Notes: a model not told the origin generated them from the letters alone. A DNA stretch of 64,000 nucleotides from Marsupella aquatica (GCA_973895155.1 OZ316892.1:21390001-21454000); one strand, 5' to 3'; shown: positions 34,504 through 46,010, counted from the stretch's first letter. Numbers and translations are program-made.

Positions 34504-35611
34504 CTATTGTAATGAGGGGTCCAAATCCTCTACTACAACTACACTTGGCTTGTCTTGAACAATGGATCGTGAGCGAGGGATGTAAGGCATAACAATGGAC
34601 CACTCTGGGTCATTCGGATAAGGAAGATAGAAAGATTGCTCCAAATGATGGGGAAATGCAAATGGATTTGAGGTTCTCCAATTGGAACTAGTGACACTAG
34701 TTGCACTGGTCTTCAATCGTGTGAACCCACATGCATCTTCCTCACAGGTCCAATTATGGCCAACAAGATTCATCCGAAACCATTTGCACTTGAACACCAC
34801 CTCCTCCAAGGTTGTATGGGCATGATTAATTTACGATAAGAATCTCCTCTATCTTCCCATAGTGGGCCACCGTTGAACGTATTGGATTCCGGTCAGAAGT
34901 GCTACTTTGTGACTCTTGGGTGAACCACCCCATCACCCCACAATCTTGTGTTGTTGCTCTCTTCATATCAAGATGTTGGATTCAAAAATGCCTCCCCTTT
35001 GACCACATGGCTGTTCGAGTCATGACCGTGAGTAATGGAACATGAACAAGGGTGCGCATGTCATTGGTGACCTTCGGAAAGTGCAAAACACTCTCACCCT
35101 GACCCAACAAGGCATCAATCTCTGTCAACTTCTCCTTCATATATGGGAGAAACTTGGGGAAGAGGCGTGGCCGACAACTATTACTCTTCTCCTCCTCATA
35201 AAATGCAGTCCACTCCCCTGCAATCTCTGGTGAGTTATACAACATGAATGTGGTGAGTTGCAGACGTTCAGCAGAGCCTAGTAGTCGTTCTCCCTTTGCT
35301 CAAGTGAGTCTATCCTCCTCATAATCTGCCTCTCGTGCTGACTCATCTATCCAACCCCTTGGAGCATTTGGATCAAGTGTAGCCACAATGTTCGTACAAT
35401 AGAACATACTCTCTGCTCCAAGGTGACATTTGGCAATGCTACCTTCCACCCTAGCACGGTTTGATACATATGATTTCATGACTCCCATGAATCGCTCTAC
35501 CCAATACATCCAACGACAATGTACTGGGCCTGCAATGGCTACTTCACGCACTAGATGTACAAGAAAATGAACTTGACCATCAAAGAAGGAAGGAGGGAGT
35601 GCTCGCTCCAA
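34504..35611 (-). pseudogene. CACTA-2 transposase, C-terminal part (DUF4218 end, DUF4216)
   Basis: From 35611: PPSFFDGQVHFLVHLVREV and HCRWMYWVERFMGVMKSYV (DUF4218), then MLYNSPEIAGEWTAFYEEE, and DUF4216 with VVFKCKWF and PFAFPHHLEQSFYLPYP to the stop at 34504. Breaks: TGA at 35612-35614 where CACTA-1 has Cys, and frame changes near 35280 and between 34980 and 34810. The site where E3 inserted in CACTA-1 (TCTAT at 35312) is intact here. Confidence 0.83.
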
Positions 35612-35614
35612 CTT

Positions 35615-36483
35615 TCACACAACCTCCACTCCAAATACCTCCATGGCAGCAATCTCTCCCTCGTTGACCTCCTTTTGACAAACCCATCTCAACAATCTAC
35701 CCAATGACCAAAGTGCATCCCGAAGATCCTCGCTGTCCAATCCAATAATAGCAACTGGAATAACGTGTTGCAATAGACGATGATAATCGTGGGTCTTAGG
35801 GTTTAGAAAGCTGGCCATTTTGGAGAGTCATCTCCACCAAATGTCTTGCGAAGATTGGCACCATACCCTGTAGGAAACCGCATTGACCCTATCCGCTTGC
35901 GAAACTCTATTTGCTCACTCCTTGTGAAAACCCATGGGGGATGGATAGTAAGGGGAGGGTCAGGGTCCATAGATGGCCACAAACCATGAAGGCCATGCAT
36001 CCCCATCTCCTCACAACTCTCTCTCCAATTGTTGTTTTTTTCTCCATATAGATGGCGGATCAATGACCTCCCAACATTCCCCTCAATATGCATAGGGTCC
36101 AATAGATGATTTATTGGCATGTGTTCCCAATATGGAAGTTGTGCCAATGCAGACAAACGGGTCATGCCACATCTAGCCAAGGGTAATGGGTCATCTGGAT
36201 CAGTCACCCTCTCCCATACCTCCTTCCAATATATTGGGTCCTTCGGTAAAGGCTGAGGTCTTGTGTCTGGCTGGCCCTCATCCGTGTCATACAAAAATGG
36301 ATCATACCTCCAGTCATGCCCCTCAGGAAGATACTTTGTGTGACCAATGTAAACTATCTTCCGCAGGGTGGTAGACTTTGGGCGCGCCACTCCCTCCAAG
36401 TCTGGTCCACAAGTCGGGCAAGCACGATATCCAGAAGTTTGCAAGCCAGAAATATATCCAAACCCTTCACAAACAATGGTCAC
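35615..36483 (-). pseudogene. CACTA-2 transposase, central exon
   Basis: Encodes GFGYISGLQTSGYRACPTC, then the DPMHIEGNVGRSLIRHLYGEK motif with Asp and His typical of CACTA transposases, and GYGANLRKTFGGDDSPKW. A frameshift at about 35810 leads into KTHDYHRLLQHVIPV. It is collinear with 19174-20327 of CACTA-1. Confidence 0.87.
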
Positions 36484-36573
36484 AAATTAAAACCCATTAA
36501 GTTTTGAAACCAAACCCAAAGGAACAAAATAAACAGAATGATATATATATATGGGTAGCTGCACAAGCCATAC

Positions 36574-37776
36574 TTAATTTATAAAGAGTTGGGTACCTGG
36601 AAGATCATGCATGGTCCACATAAGAATGGCTTTGAGCTGAAACTCATGGGGTAAGCCCCCTGTATGCACTCGACCATCATAGCAATCCACTCCCCCCCAA
36701 AGTTTATGTAGCTCCTCAATCAACGGTTGCAAGTATACATCAATCTTCTTCACTTGCTTAGGGCCAGGAATAATCATAGATAGGAGCAAATGACCCTTCT
36801 TCATGGCCATCCATGGTGGGATGTTGTAGTTAGTGAGGACTACTAGCCATACAAAGTATGGTTTGGCCTTGCCGGCCAGTGCAAATGGGCTAATGTCGTC
36901 TGATGCCAAACCAAGGCGAACATGACGAGGGTCAGTCTTGAACTCACCCCAACGCTCTTCCACAAATCTGTTTGCAGGAGAGTCAACCATCATGCGCATG
37001 GTTGGATCCTAAGTAGTGTCTGAACGGTGTTGGGAATGCCATACCATATAATTAGCCAACTCTGCGCATCGAAACTGGTGACGCAAACGAGGAATAAGAG
37101 GAAAGTACCTCATAACCTTTTGAGGTACTCTTCCTGTCAACATATCCTCACAATATCTTGGCGCGTTGCACACAGGACATGTAAGAGCATTTGAGTGCTC
37201 CTTCCTGAACAAAACACAATCATTCACACAAGCATGTATGACCTCATACTTGAGGCCTATGGACTTCAACACTTTCTTCGCCTCTTTCCATGATGCTGGC
37301 AAGTTGTTCCCCTCTGGTAACATATGATCATGCAATGTCCTGAAAATATCATCAAGAAGCAAGTTGCTTGCTCCATGTCTTTGCTGCAAGTTCAGTAATA
37401 ACATGATATATTGCTGAAAGACGAGATAATCTAGACCCCTCAAAAAGATGAGTTCGTGCATGCTCTTGAGCCTCCTCCCACTGGTGCGAGTGTGGATTCC
37501 GTGAAGGAGTATGCCTATGAGGAGGAGGTAAGTCAATGTCCTCCCAGTCACCTGGGTCATGATCACCCCGGGGATCACCCTCATCTGCATCCATGAATTG
37601 GTGCATCAACTCATCCATAGCCCGGTCCTCATCCATTCTTTCTTGGGTAGCATTAGGTAGTTCATGTGGAATGTCCATATCCTCAAAAGGTTGACCCCCT
37701 TGCCTACCATCCATGGCCTGAAGGAGATGTTGTCGCACAGCTCGTGATAATACCTCAATATCTGGCTGAACAAATG
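36574..37776 (-). pseudogene. CACTA-2 transposase, N-terminal and core exon
   Basis: The exon begins after an acceptor at about 37777 with NAFVQPDIEVLSRAVRQHL and has no start codon at that place. An acidic stretch, HGASNLLLDDIFRTLHDHML, a TCPVCNAPRY zinc-like segment, RHQFRCAELANYMVWH and the core RHVRLGLASDDISPF and GPKQVKKIDVYLQPLIEEL follow (PF02992, with the two candidate catalytic Asp). It ends at the donor after HDLPG (36594). Breaks: an indel near 37410 and a TAG at about 37009. Confidence 0.86.
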
Positions 37777-37952
37777 CATTCTATCATACACAAAAGAAAA
37801 CAATGAGAATGATATAAGTCCAGGTCTCTCAACCAACAATTGAGACATCCATATATGAATGAGTCAAAAGACTCCATAGCTCTTGAAACCAATTAGAGAA
37901 TGACTCAAGTAATATTTTTATAAAAGTGAACATATACACATGTTTGTATGTG

Positions 37953-38912
37953 CTATGAAGGACAACACCGTATGGCCATCTTAGGCGCGTTCCAATCATA
38001 GTCACAAAAGAGTTCCTCACCAGCCCTAATAGTCCTAATGGCTATAGTCATAACATGGTCATCCATATGCTTGACATAGTAAGGTGGTGGCGGTGCCCCA
38101 AAAATCTGAACCCACTCTACATTTGGTTGAAGTCCTCGTCCTCTCCCTTTGGTACTATTGATATACCCAGCGATGTTATCACATCGCATAGGATCACCAT
38201 CAATCATCCTACAATGCCAAGGCCTCTTGAGGACCTCATCCGGATCGGAATCCATTTGCAATGCATACACTCCCCATGATGGTTGTTGCCGCAAAATAAT
38301 GTTCCAATTCTTGGCAGTGTATATAGGGCCAATGTAAGGAAATAAGTGTTCCCCATCATAACCTCTTCGCCATGGCTTTGGATGGACCACAATGTCCTCC
38401 AAAGCAAATAACCCAAATCCTACATCAACACCAAGAGAAGATGACTGCACTATCCAATGACGGCCCCATATCTCTATAGGGGCATTAGTGGGTATGCCTT
38501 GAGGGATTTTGAATATCTCAGACGAGAAGTCCTTCACAAGAGGCAACGCCTTTCCAGTGAGATATGACAATCCCAACCTACCCTCCACTACCACATAACC
38601 CTCACCTGGCTTCATCATAGGCGGACCTACCAAGTTTGGGTCTTGAGACTCACGAGTGCCCAATGGTTTGTAATGTCTCCTATGCCTATGGGAGCGTGGG
38701 CGGGTGCGTAAAACCCTAGATGGAGGTACCTCCAGGTCACCTTGCTCAATGTCCTCCACCCTTGCTACAGGTACACTCCCGCCCTCACCATTGGGGCGCG
38801 GGGCAGGAGGAGGGGGTGTAGATGTTGATGCAAGCATCCGCCTTGCACTAGCCAAGAATGTGTCTAGCCATAGCTCTTTAGAGATCAATGGAGGAGGGGG
38901 CCTACGGGGCAC
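37953..38912 (-). CDS. CACTA-2 SET-domain exon, open over 319 codons
   Basis: The exon begins after an acceptor with VPRRPPPPL and stays open to TAG at 37953. Residues 1-80 are Pro-rich and basic; 160-310 form a SET domain: GFG (165-167), YIG (193-195), GYIN (249-252), PNVEW (263-267), AGEEL (297-301) and DYDW (304-307). The His after GYIN is replaced by Ser-Thr, but the terminal Tyr is present. SET proteins transfer methyl from AdoMet to lysine; activity is not certain here. It lies between the zinc exon and the Tnp2 exons, in the same direction, with conserved intron borders. It is either the middle of one fusion protein or a separate gene; the next exon lacks an ATG at its start, which favours fusion. 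Confidence 0.85.
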   Translation of the reverse strand: MPRRPPPPLISKELWLDTFLASARRMLASTSTPPPPAPRPNGEGGSVPVARVEDIEQGDLEVPPSRVLRTRPRSHRHRRHYKPLGTRESQDPNLVGPPMMKPGEGYVVVEGRLGLSYLTGKALPLVKDFSSEIFKIPQGIPTNAPIEIWGRHWIVQSSSLGVDVGFGLFALEDIVVHPKPWRRGYDGEHLFPYIGPIYTAKNWNIILRQQPSWGVYALQMDSDPDEVLKRPWHCRMIDGDPMRCDNIAGYINSTKGRGRGLQPNVEWVQIFGAPPPPYYVKHMDDHVMTIAIRTIRAGEELFCDYDWNAPKMAIRCCPS

Positions 38913-39017
38913 CTATTCATTCAAAAAAAATCCAAAATTAATAAATATATGATGATAGTGGCCATGATTGTAAGTGGCAAATTATGTTTCCTTCAAAATG
39001 TGTGGGGTGAGAGTATG

Positions 39018-39260
39018 GGGTGCATACCTGGCGAGCTGAATGTCCTGGTAAATCAGGTTGGTGTTGCCCATAATTCTCAATATGCTCAATACACTCCCAA
39101 GCTTGACGAACCACCATTCCCTTACATTGCACACACCAACATGGAATGGGGCCTAGAGGAGGAGGAGGATGATGCGGCCTCGGAGGGGGGGAGGAATGTC
39201 CCCCTCAGAAGATGACGAGTCTGAGTCAGAATCTGACTTGGAACTCCCAGAATTTGACAT
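39018..39260 (-). pseudogene. CACTA-2 first coding exon: Ser/Asp-rich tail and zinc motif
   Basis: The start at 39260 gives MSNSGSSKSDSDSDSS. The zinc motif PCWCVQCKGMVVRQAWE and HIENYGQH follows in another frame, because of a 1-nt change in or near the run of C at 39185-39205. The exon ends at a donor (GTATGC) at about 39018. The two CACTA copies share this exon, and the change here may be a mutation or a sequencing error in the homopolymer. Confidence 0.62.
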
Positions 39261-40187
39261 CTGCCCATCAATGTGAAAATTAATCACATGTCAAAAATCT
39301 TTCCCACCCATATTAAGTACCCTAAATACAATATGTCAAGATTGGAACCTAGTTTACACTAAGCAAATAATTAAAAATAATGACTGTGCATCTTACCTAA
39401 ATGATATCCGCGCTGAACAATGCCTACTAGGATCTTGGCCTTAGAATATATGCTAAGACAATATCCGAAATGTCTGCACAATTAAAGGAATACCATCAGA
39501 ATTTATCTATACATATGTCCCCATAGAATCATATCCACTATATATTGTGGCCATCAATGAAAAAAGTTTAGCCAAATATATACTTAAAGTGCTCACCTCC
39601 AAATGATAAAGGGAGTACATCATACCTTTCGGATGCACGGCCTATCGCAATGCATAATGCATTGCAAAAATGGACCTACAAAAATACAAACAAAGAGAAC
39701 GACCCAACCCTCCGCAAAAAAATACTGCACAATACACGCACATGAGGTTAACTTTGTTTGGCCCCCAAAATTAAATCCACATACAAGGTGGACAAATTTG
39801 TCAAAACTTTTAATGTGAGTGGATCAATGATCATACCATTCAACCCCAAAAGTATGTTGTCATAAGGGGGACGTTACCGCACCTACAACCGGCTTTTATT
39901 CAAGAACCCCACCGCCCAAACAAAATCCGGCTACTCAACCAGGCCTACAATTACAATGCAAGTTTTCACATCAACTAAACTTACATTTCCTTACCACATC
40001 CCCAGCCCCCCCCCCCCCCATTGACTAACTTATTATAAATCCATCCTTAAAGGCATAAAAAATAATGGACAAGCTAAGTCCGATCATATTGGAAGAGGGG
40101 TCCGATACTTTAAGCATCGCTATTTCCGATCCCGTTTTCGATAGTTGAAGTATCAGATGTTCCGATTCTTAAAAAGTCAGATGGAGA
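39261..40187. other. CACTA-2 region between divergent genes
   Basis: A probable non-coding upstream exon ends at 39397 with a GTAAGA donor, matching 29999 in CACTA-1. A run of 14 C lies at 40006-40019. From about 40075 TCCGAT/ATCGG motifs begin, as before the TnpA-like gene in CACTA-1, and the stretch is then interrupted by CACTA-3. No other gene is seen. Confidence 0.5.
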
Positions 40188-40420
40188 CACTAGTAGAAAC
40201 CGGGGCAATTTAGACCATACCTTATAGGACTATGCCCACTAAGTCCTTTTTCCATACTTAAAACGACTCGCACCCATTGCACCGGTTTTGTTGAAGACTA
40301 GAAAAGACTATGAGAGTTTTATGGTTCACTAAAAGACTATGAGAAGTAACCTTGCTACTTTGTGAAGGGTGAATAGTCTAGCACATCATGGGTAATGTTC
40401 ACTCTATGTTGAGGAGGGGT
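40188..40420. repeat. CACTA-3 left terminus and subterminal repeats
   Basis: After the terminal inverted repeat come copies of GACTATGAGA and AAGACTA-type words. The right end (56660-57044) has a denser array of AAAGACT, GACTCA and CTATAAAGGACT words. These differ from the TCCGAT motif of CACTA-1/2. Confidence 0.7.
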
Positions 40421-43400
40421 AATTCTCCTTCATCTTTGAGCCGAAAGCACCGGCGTCTATCGAGTGCCAAAGAACTGCTGGAGATCGAGCAAATTCACAC
40501 TCTCAGATGTGGGTCGTGTCAAATTGTTTCCTCCATTGATGGCAGCCTTCTGTGAGATTGATTTATACTGTGTGGCTATCTGGGAGTTTTGTCGACTCAT
40601 TTGACACCGATACTCCCGTGATTTCCTCATACATAGTGCCACTGCCCCCCCCGCACTGTGTTCAATCCCTATAGCTTATAGCTGCACCACTCTTGGTGGC
40701 CCTTGCTCATGCCTTGGTTTTTTTTCTTTTTCCCATTATAGTATACACCCCCTTCTTACTGATTAGGTGGATTAATTCAGTACTAGACAATGCTTTGACA
40801 CTTTACACTTACACTATGCTGACCTACCGCGCCTTCTAGTGCTTATTCCCTAGTTGTTACTTGTTGCATGGACCACTAGAAGAACGGCTTCGCAATCTTT
40901 GCCTGATCTGATGACCCTGGTTGAGTAACTCTTTGTTATTGCCTCCTTTGGGCGTTGAGGTTTTATGATGCCGTTTGGCCTGCTGGTTCCCCCATCCGTG
41001 GGGTTCACGCAGAATAAATGTAAAATTTCAAACAAAAAAAAAATTCTATAAAGAGGGTGATAGCAAGGGGCATAACTCATTAAATGTCCTTATTTGTGAC
41101 CAAAAAGGTTTTGGGTTTAATGAAGTGGGGTTCATGGAGGTTGGACCATGGAGGGATGGTCAAGATATTCTTGGCCATTACTAAATCCATCTATAAAAGG
41201 TCGAGATGCACAAAGGTAGATTTGTACCGGTCCTTTTTCATACATTAGAGCTAGGTCACATTCTTGCACCGGGAATATTGCATTTTAGGACCGGATATAA
41301 TGTTGGGCAACCTTAATCCTGATTATAGCGTGCAATAAAATGTCACTACCGACCATGTATGTGCAAATATGACCATTCATTGCCTAAGTTGGCCATGCAG
41401 TAACACTTTGTAGCTTTGTCCCACTTTGGGTGACACTCAACGGCTCACTCAAATGGTAAGGCTGAGTGGCTTCCCCTAATTCGGTTTCAGGCACTAAACT
41501 TCACTTTGGGAGTCTCTTTGGAGTTTTCGCCATTGTCATTGAACTTAGAACGTGAGGGGTGGAGTGTTTGGGGTTTTACGTAGGGTTTTCCTTTCAGTGT
41601 TGCCCACTTTTTGCGACCATTGCGGAGTGAACTTCCCGCGCGTTATGTTCTTGTTTATGCTCTCGAGGAGCAGTGTTCAGGCAGTTGCGGTGATCTAACC
41701 TTGCGCTTGCAGTCTACTCATAGACCTGCATTCCTGCTCGATCTCCTTTAGGGACATTTAGTTTTCGGCTGGTAGGGCGAAGAAGGTTGTGGCTGCTGCA
41801 ACGTTCGTGAGGAGCTTGTCGGAGTTTGAGGAGTCGGAGGTTGGGGTTTCTTCAAGGTTTTGGGTGACAATCTTGGTCACGGTTGTGGTATAGACCCTTT
41901 TGCTGCACCCATAACGAGCATCGGGAGGCCGTGAGGCTCATTGGGAGGTCCTTCAGTTGTCAAGCTGCCGTTGAGCTGGTGAAGCTGCATGCGGGTTGCA
42001 TCTGTTCTGCAGACACAGTCAGTGTGGAAATCCGTATTTTCATAGTGCTTGTTCTTGCAACTGGGAGCCGAGAGTTTGGAGTCGGGAGCTAAGAAGGGTA
42101 TTGTTAGGCTTCAATTACTCTGTGGTTTTCTCCAACTCCATGGTACAGTTTCAATGTTAATGCTTTGTCCTTGTGCTGGTCTAGGTAGCGCGAGCTTCTA
42201 CCTATTGCACCCTCTTGCTGTAAGCGTATTGAGCTGCCAACTGAGTGATTCATACCTGTAGCTGCTTACGCGTGATCAAGAGATTGGACAAATGCCCTCG
42301 GGGGTTTCACTTCCACAAAAATGGCATATCACGTGCGACGAAGGATAGGGTTGATTTATTGGTTCTAAGGGAAGACTTAAGAATTTTTGCAGAAGAACAA
42401 TAGGGTCTTTTAAATTCAATTTTGAGACTTATAAGAACATTAGTGTCATTTTAATCTAATTTTTGGAATATTCCAAGAATATTCCAACTTTATAGGGGTT
42501 AAAAAATAAATATTTTTTCTTACATTTTAGGGGGTCCAAGGCCTAAAAACGTCACAGGTGATGGGGAGGTCCCCATATAGTGAGACCCCCGAGCAAATGC
42601 CTAGTGCTATCTAGCAGGAGAAAACTCTTTTTGGTCACGATCGGGCGTTGGAATATAACTAAGTGCGGTAGAGCAACACGGGGAGCTGTAGAGTTGCAGA
42701 CAAGACGCAACTACAGAGGAGGCATTGGGAAGGACACAACGGTGCGGTGAAGGTACAAGGACCGTGGACCCTAACTTGTTTGCTGCCTTGGGAGGATCCG
42801 GAGAGCCCAAGGCGACATGCTTCATTGAGCCTGAGCTAGCTGAATCCAATCCAGGAGTTGTTGCGCCAAGGTGAGACTTTGAGTTTAGGGTTGCTTCAGT
42901 GTCCGAGTAGGTTTTCTCTTTGCGTCGGCAGCTAGAAGGTAAGCTCGGGGGCTTTACAAAGGGTTAGTGTTGTAGACTTTCCCTCCTGGACGTTGCGTGT
43001 CTTCATTTGCAACTTGTTTGTGGACCTGTGATCCTGAGACTGTCAAAATTGTTGTGGCCGCACCGACAACTTGATGACGCATTTTGTGGATGCACCCTTA
43101 GTAATCACGAGTACAGCTCTCCAACGATTGCACTTACCATTTTTGACCACCTTGCATGATGTCCATCCGTGGGCTGGACCCCAAGAAGTAGATTTTGGTA
43201 GATTTTGGTAGATTTTGTCTCTGCCCCCGGTCCTCATTTTGTGCAATGTCTGCTTGGCACTTGGTTCTTGATCCCTACATTGTCGTCTACCGCTCGGCTG
43301 CTTGCGGAAGGGATCAAACAGATTGGAGGTGCTTGGTCTTGACATTCATTTTGGGTTGAAGAGTTTAGGAGGACAGCTTGCACCATCGCCGACAAGAATG

Positions 43401-43981
43401 ACCTGCTTGTAGAACAAGAGGGACGAGCGTGAGCTGCTTGAAAATAGGAGATTAAGGGTGAGCACAAGCTGCTTGCAAAATAGGAGACTGAGGGCAAGCT
43501 GCTTCTTTGTTGCTACTCTGGCTGCGTTGCTACATTGGTTGTTGATCTTCACCCACCCACTTGCCTACTCAATTGACAGAGTACAGCTTTGTCTCTGCGT
43601 TTGTTATTTCTATCTTTGTCCCTCCCCTTGAAATTGTGGGCCTTAAAAGGTCAATAAGTTGGCTTATGTAGTTTTTATGTCCCTCCGCTATGTCAATGCG
43701 TGTTTCATTGCATCAGGGCATCGGTCGCCGTTTGCCTATAACCGGATTGTTCATTCTTTGTCCACTCATTTGATGTAATTCTTCCCGTTGCCGCCCAATG
43801 CTATGGCGCCCATGCCACAATTTGTGGTTTTTGTCTAAGCACAAATCCTCTCTGTGCCTAGTCTCTGTGTCCCGTCATTTGGATTGATTGTTCAGACATT
43901 TCCTCTTCTCCCAGTCCTTGTCATCCACCAGCCAAAGCACATTGGATTGTTTTCAAAGGAGGGCTGTGTAGTTCAAAGGGT
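40421..43981. other. CACTA-3 5' region without recognisable gene
   Basis: Only short open frames with no homology that I can name. Local repeats: three GTAGATTTTG units at about 43188-43217 and an imperfect tandem repeat at 43432-43504. The sequence looks like degraded non-coding DNA or old insertions. I could not define borders of other elements in it. Confidence 0.45.
43432..43504 (+). repeat. Imperfect tandem repeat, unit about 30-35 bp
   Basis: Two and a quarter copies of a unit starting AGCTGCTTG and containing AAAATAGGAGA. Short and with no visible function. Confidence 0.6.
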
Positions 43982-44491
43982 TTGATCTGTGCAACGGATT
44001 TGAGCAGATTGGCGGTTGTTAGTTTTCTTCTTGTAAAACCTGTCTGTCTTTCTTTTCTGCTTTCGGCCATGTCCTTCACTTCTTGCTGCAAGCTCAATGT
44101 GCTTCAGCTATGGCAATATTCACTTACCCTGTCCCAACGCCACTGCCGTGAGCTGCAGGACAGCCATTCAACAAAAGCTGTGTACAGATTGCATGTAAGT
44201 CAGGGTATTTTATGGTTAGCAGAACAACTGTCCAAGTATGCTGCAGTGGTCGGTCTTGCGCAACTCAATGAGCCAATTTTATTTTCCCTGTGCACTTCTA
44301 TTTCTCAGAGAATGCCCTGGTCATGCTCATTTGCCCCAGAGTTAGAAAACAAAGAAGAAGAGCTGACTGATTGTAATTCCAATCCATATCCTGATCGGTC
44401 AAGGATTGTTCACTACATTGGCCTTGTCATTGGCCGAGGTCACCAAATTTTGCTTGGTTTCATTCCTGTGGAGCACTGCTGTGATGGATGA
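43982..44491 (+). CDS. Hypothetical open frame upstream of the PHD block
   Basis: A 169-codon open frame, starting with a hydrophobic stretch and having several Cys. It has no counterpart upstream of the inverted copy near 7530 and no family that I recognise. It may be a chance open frame in the promoter region or an exon of the block. Confidence 0.2.
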   Translation: MICATDLSRLAVVSFLLVKPVCLSFLLSAMSFTSCCKLNVLQLWQYSLTLSQRHCRELQDSHSTKAVYRLHVSQGILWLAEQLSKYAAVVGLAQLNEPILFSLCTSISQRMPWSCSFAPELENKEEELTDCNSNPYPDRSRIVHYIGLVIGRGHQILLGFIPVEHCCDG

Positions 44492-44564
44492 ATAGTTGTC
44501 GTAGCATTCTGCAAACTCTCACGGTTTGCTTATGGCCATTATTTGCAATTTGCTGCTACTAATA

Positions 44565-44636
44565 TGTCTTCTTCTGAGCAGCATACACCGGAAGTAAGCA
44601 ATAGTGGAGGTTTAACTACACATCAACACATCCAGT
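44565..44636 (+). other. First small coding exon of the PHD-block gene, CACTA-3 copy
   Basis: MSSSEQHTPE followed by a GTAAGC donor. It is the counterpart of 7504-7430. The similarity between the copies begins a few bases upstream of this start codon, which marks the 5' limit of the shared block. Confidence 0.45.
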
Positions 44637-44777
44637 GAACTACCTCTCTGCTGCTCACTGGAGGGTGAGACTTTCACTCTTTCTGGATATTGTAGTTTGT
44701 AAGCAAGTTGATTAGGAGTGTTTCATGCTATGTTTACACTGTGACCCCTAGCTGGAACCAATGGAATGACACAGTGA

Positions 44778-45350
44778 GTGGGAACTGATAATTTAAGGTT
44801 GGTTGCTGTTGGTGAGGCAAGTACAGCTCCTGCTCACCTTGCTGATCGAAGGTGCTTATCAGAGGACGTGAACACACGACACTCCACAAAAGCAACACTT
44901 ATGGTGAGGACCCGCAATGCTGAACATGTGCGGCTTGCATGCAAGGTAGAGATGTTGCGCCTTGAGTATATCAGACTTGGGATCCTTCCAGCCCAGTCTG
45001 CATGGTACTTTGAGTACCCAGTTGTTGCCAGGAACAACTACAGCCGCCCTGTACCTGCTTCTCCACCCTTCCCAACATCCTTGGTATTTTTGTCTCTTGT
45101 ACATGACCCGCCACAAATTAGGGCCCAAGGGTGTGTGCACAGTTGCCAGTATGACTGTCCTGCCTGTAGGGCTTCTGGCCTAGAGTTGGATAACCGTTCT
45201 CTTGGATGTCGGTTTTTTCACAGAGCACAATGTATCATCTGGAACCACTCGCCATCCTACAGTGTGTCTGGCGATGTCACTTGTCCTGCCCTCCCAGACC
45301 CCACCACCGGTCACTTTGGTGTCTACACATGTTTGGATCACACGCTGTAG
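44778..45350 (+). CDS. Cys/His-rich protein of unknown family
   Basis: A 190-codon open frame whose first part may include intron sequence. The conserved part starts at about KATLMVRTRNAEHVRL and includes CVHSCQYDCPACRAS, CRFFHRAQC and a C-terminal YTCLDHTL. The inverted copy (3260-2740) is alike but has a stop. I do not recognise a domain. The position before the PHD exons in both copies and the metal-binding look suggest that it is part of the same gene, which is inference. Confidence 0.45.
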   Translation: MGTDNLRLVAVGEASTAPAHLADRRCLSEDVNTRHSTKATLMVRTRNAEHVRLACKVEMLRLEYIRLGILPAQSAWYFEYPVVARNNYSRPVPASPPFPTSLVFLSLVHDPPQIRAQGCVHSCQYDCPACRASGLELDNRSLGCRFFHRAQCIIWNHSPSYSVSGDVTCPALPDPTTGHFGVYTCLDHTL

Positions 45351-45359
45351 AGGACCACT

Positions 45360-46010
45360 TGTCACACCGCATGCACAGACCAGAGACCATTGACCTATAA
45401 CTTAACACTTTGACTTGAACAGAGAGGATATTTACTTAAGATTTTGAATTATGAGCAATTTTGGGTCCAGGGTTTACGGTCAACAGTACATAACTTATCC
45501 TATTATGGCTGCACTAAGTACAATATCCTAATTTAAGAGGCTAGCAAGCTCACTTAAAAGTCTCATTTCAAAGACTGGAATTAATGGGCCATGTGATGTC
45601 CTGGAAAAAGTGATTTATGCCTAACTTATTTGTCTCATTCACTATCATAGCCTATTTAGGATGTATAAATTACAACCCTGATCACACTGCTTGATACCAA
45701 TCCTGTTCAAAAAATGCCTGTTTTACATGTCACGACTGTTATATGTGATTCAAATGCATTAAATCTTGTTGTAGATCTCCTTTGGTGAATCATAGCCACA
45801 AAATTGAGGTGTAGGTGGAGCTATTGTACGAGGGGATCAGTTTTTAGTGTGGGCTCAACAAACCAAAAAGTATGTCTACTCTGCACATGTGTGTGAACAT
45901 TTCATTGCAGTAGCAATTGCCACTCTAGTCTATATGCTACACTGTACTTTTTGTACACTGCTAAATTGTATTGTCTGTGCACTCTGCTAAATTGTACTAT
46001 CTGTCTCATG
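45360..46010 (+). other. Intron or spacer between the Cys-rich and PHD exons
   Basis: No coding frame. The sequence matches 2700-2090 of the inverted copy at roughly 93 percent by eye, so the copies were duplicated at DNA level with their introns, not through RNA. Confidence 0.55.

Noticed and set aside
37953-38912. SET gene as an ordinary host gene that happened to lie between transposons
   Set aside because: Two CACTA copies have it at the same place, with the same flanking exons and intron phases, so it moved with the elements.
40006-40019. Run of 14 C as a structural signal
   Set aside because: A simple homopolymer in an AT-rich intergenic part, not conserved in CACTA-1, and prone to sequencing error.
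40960-41010. Frame reading VMPFGL, like the MPFGLxNAP motif of Ty3 reverse transcriptases
   Set aside because: Only six residues agree, the frame has no other polymerase motif on either side and is soon closed.
41883-42261. Open frames at 41883-42092 and 42049-42261 as a gene
   Set aside because: Short, overlapping, without codon bias or a counterpart elsewhere in the window.
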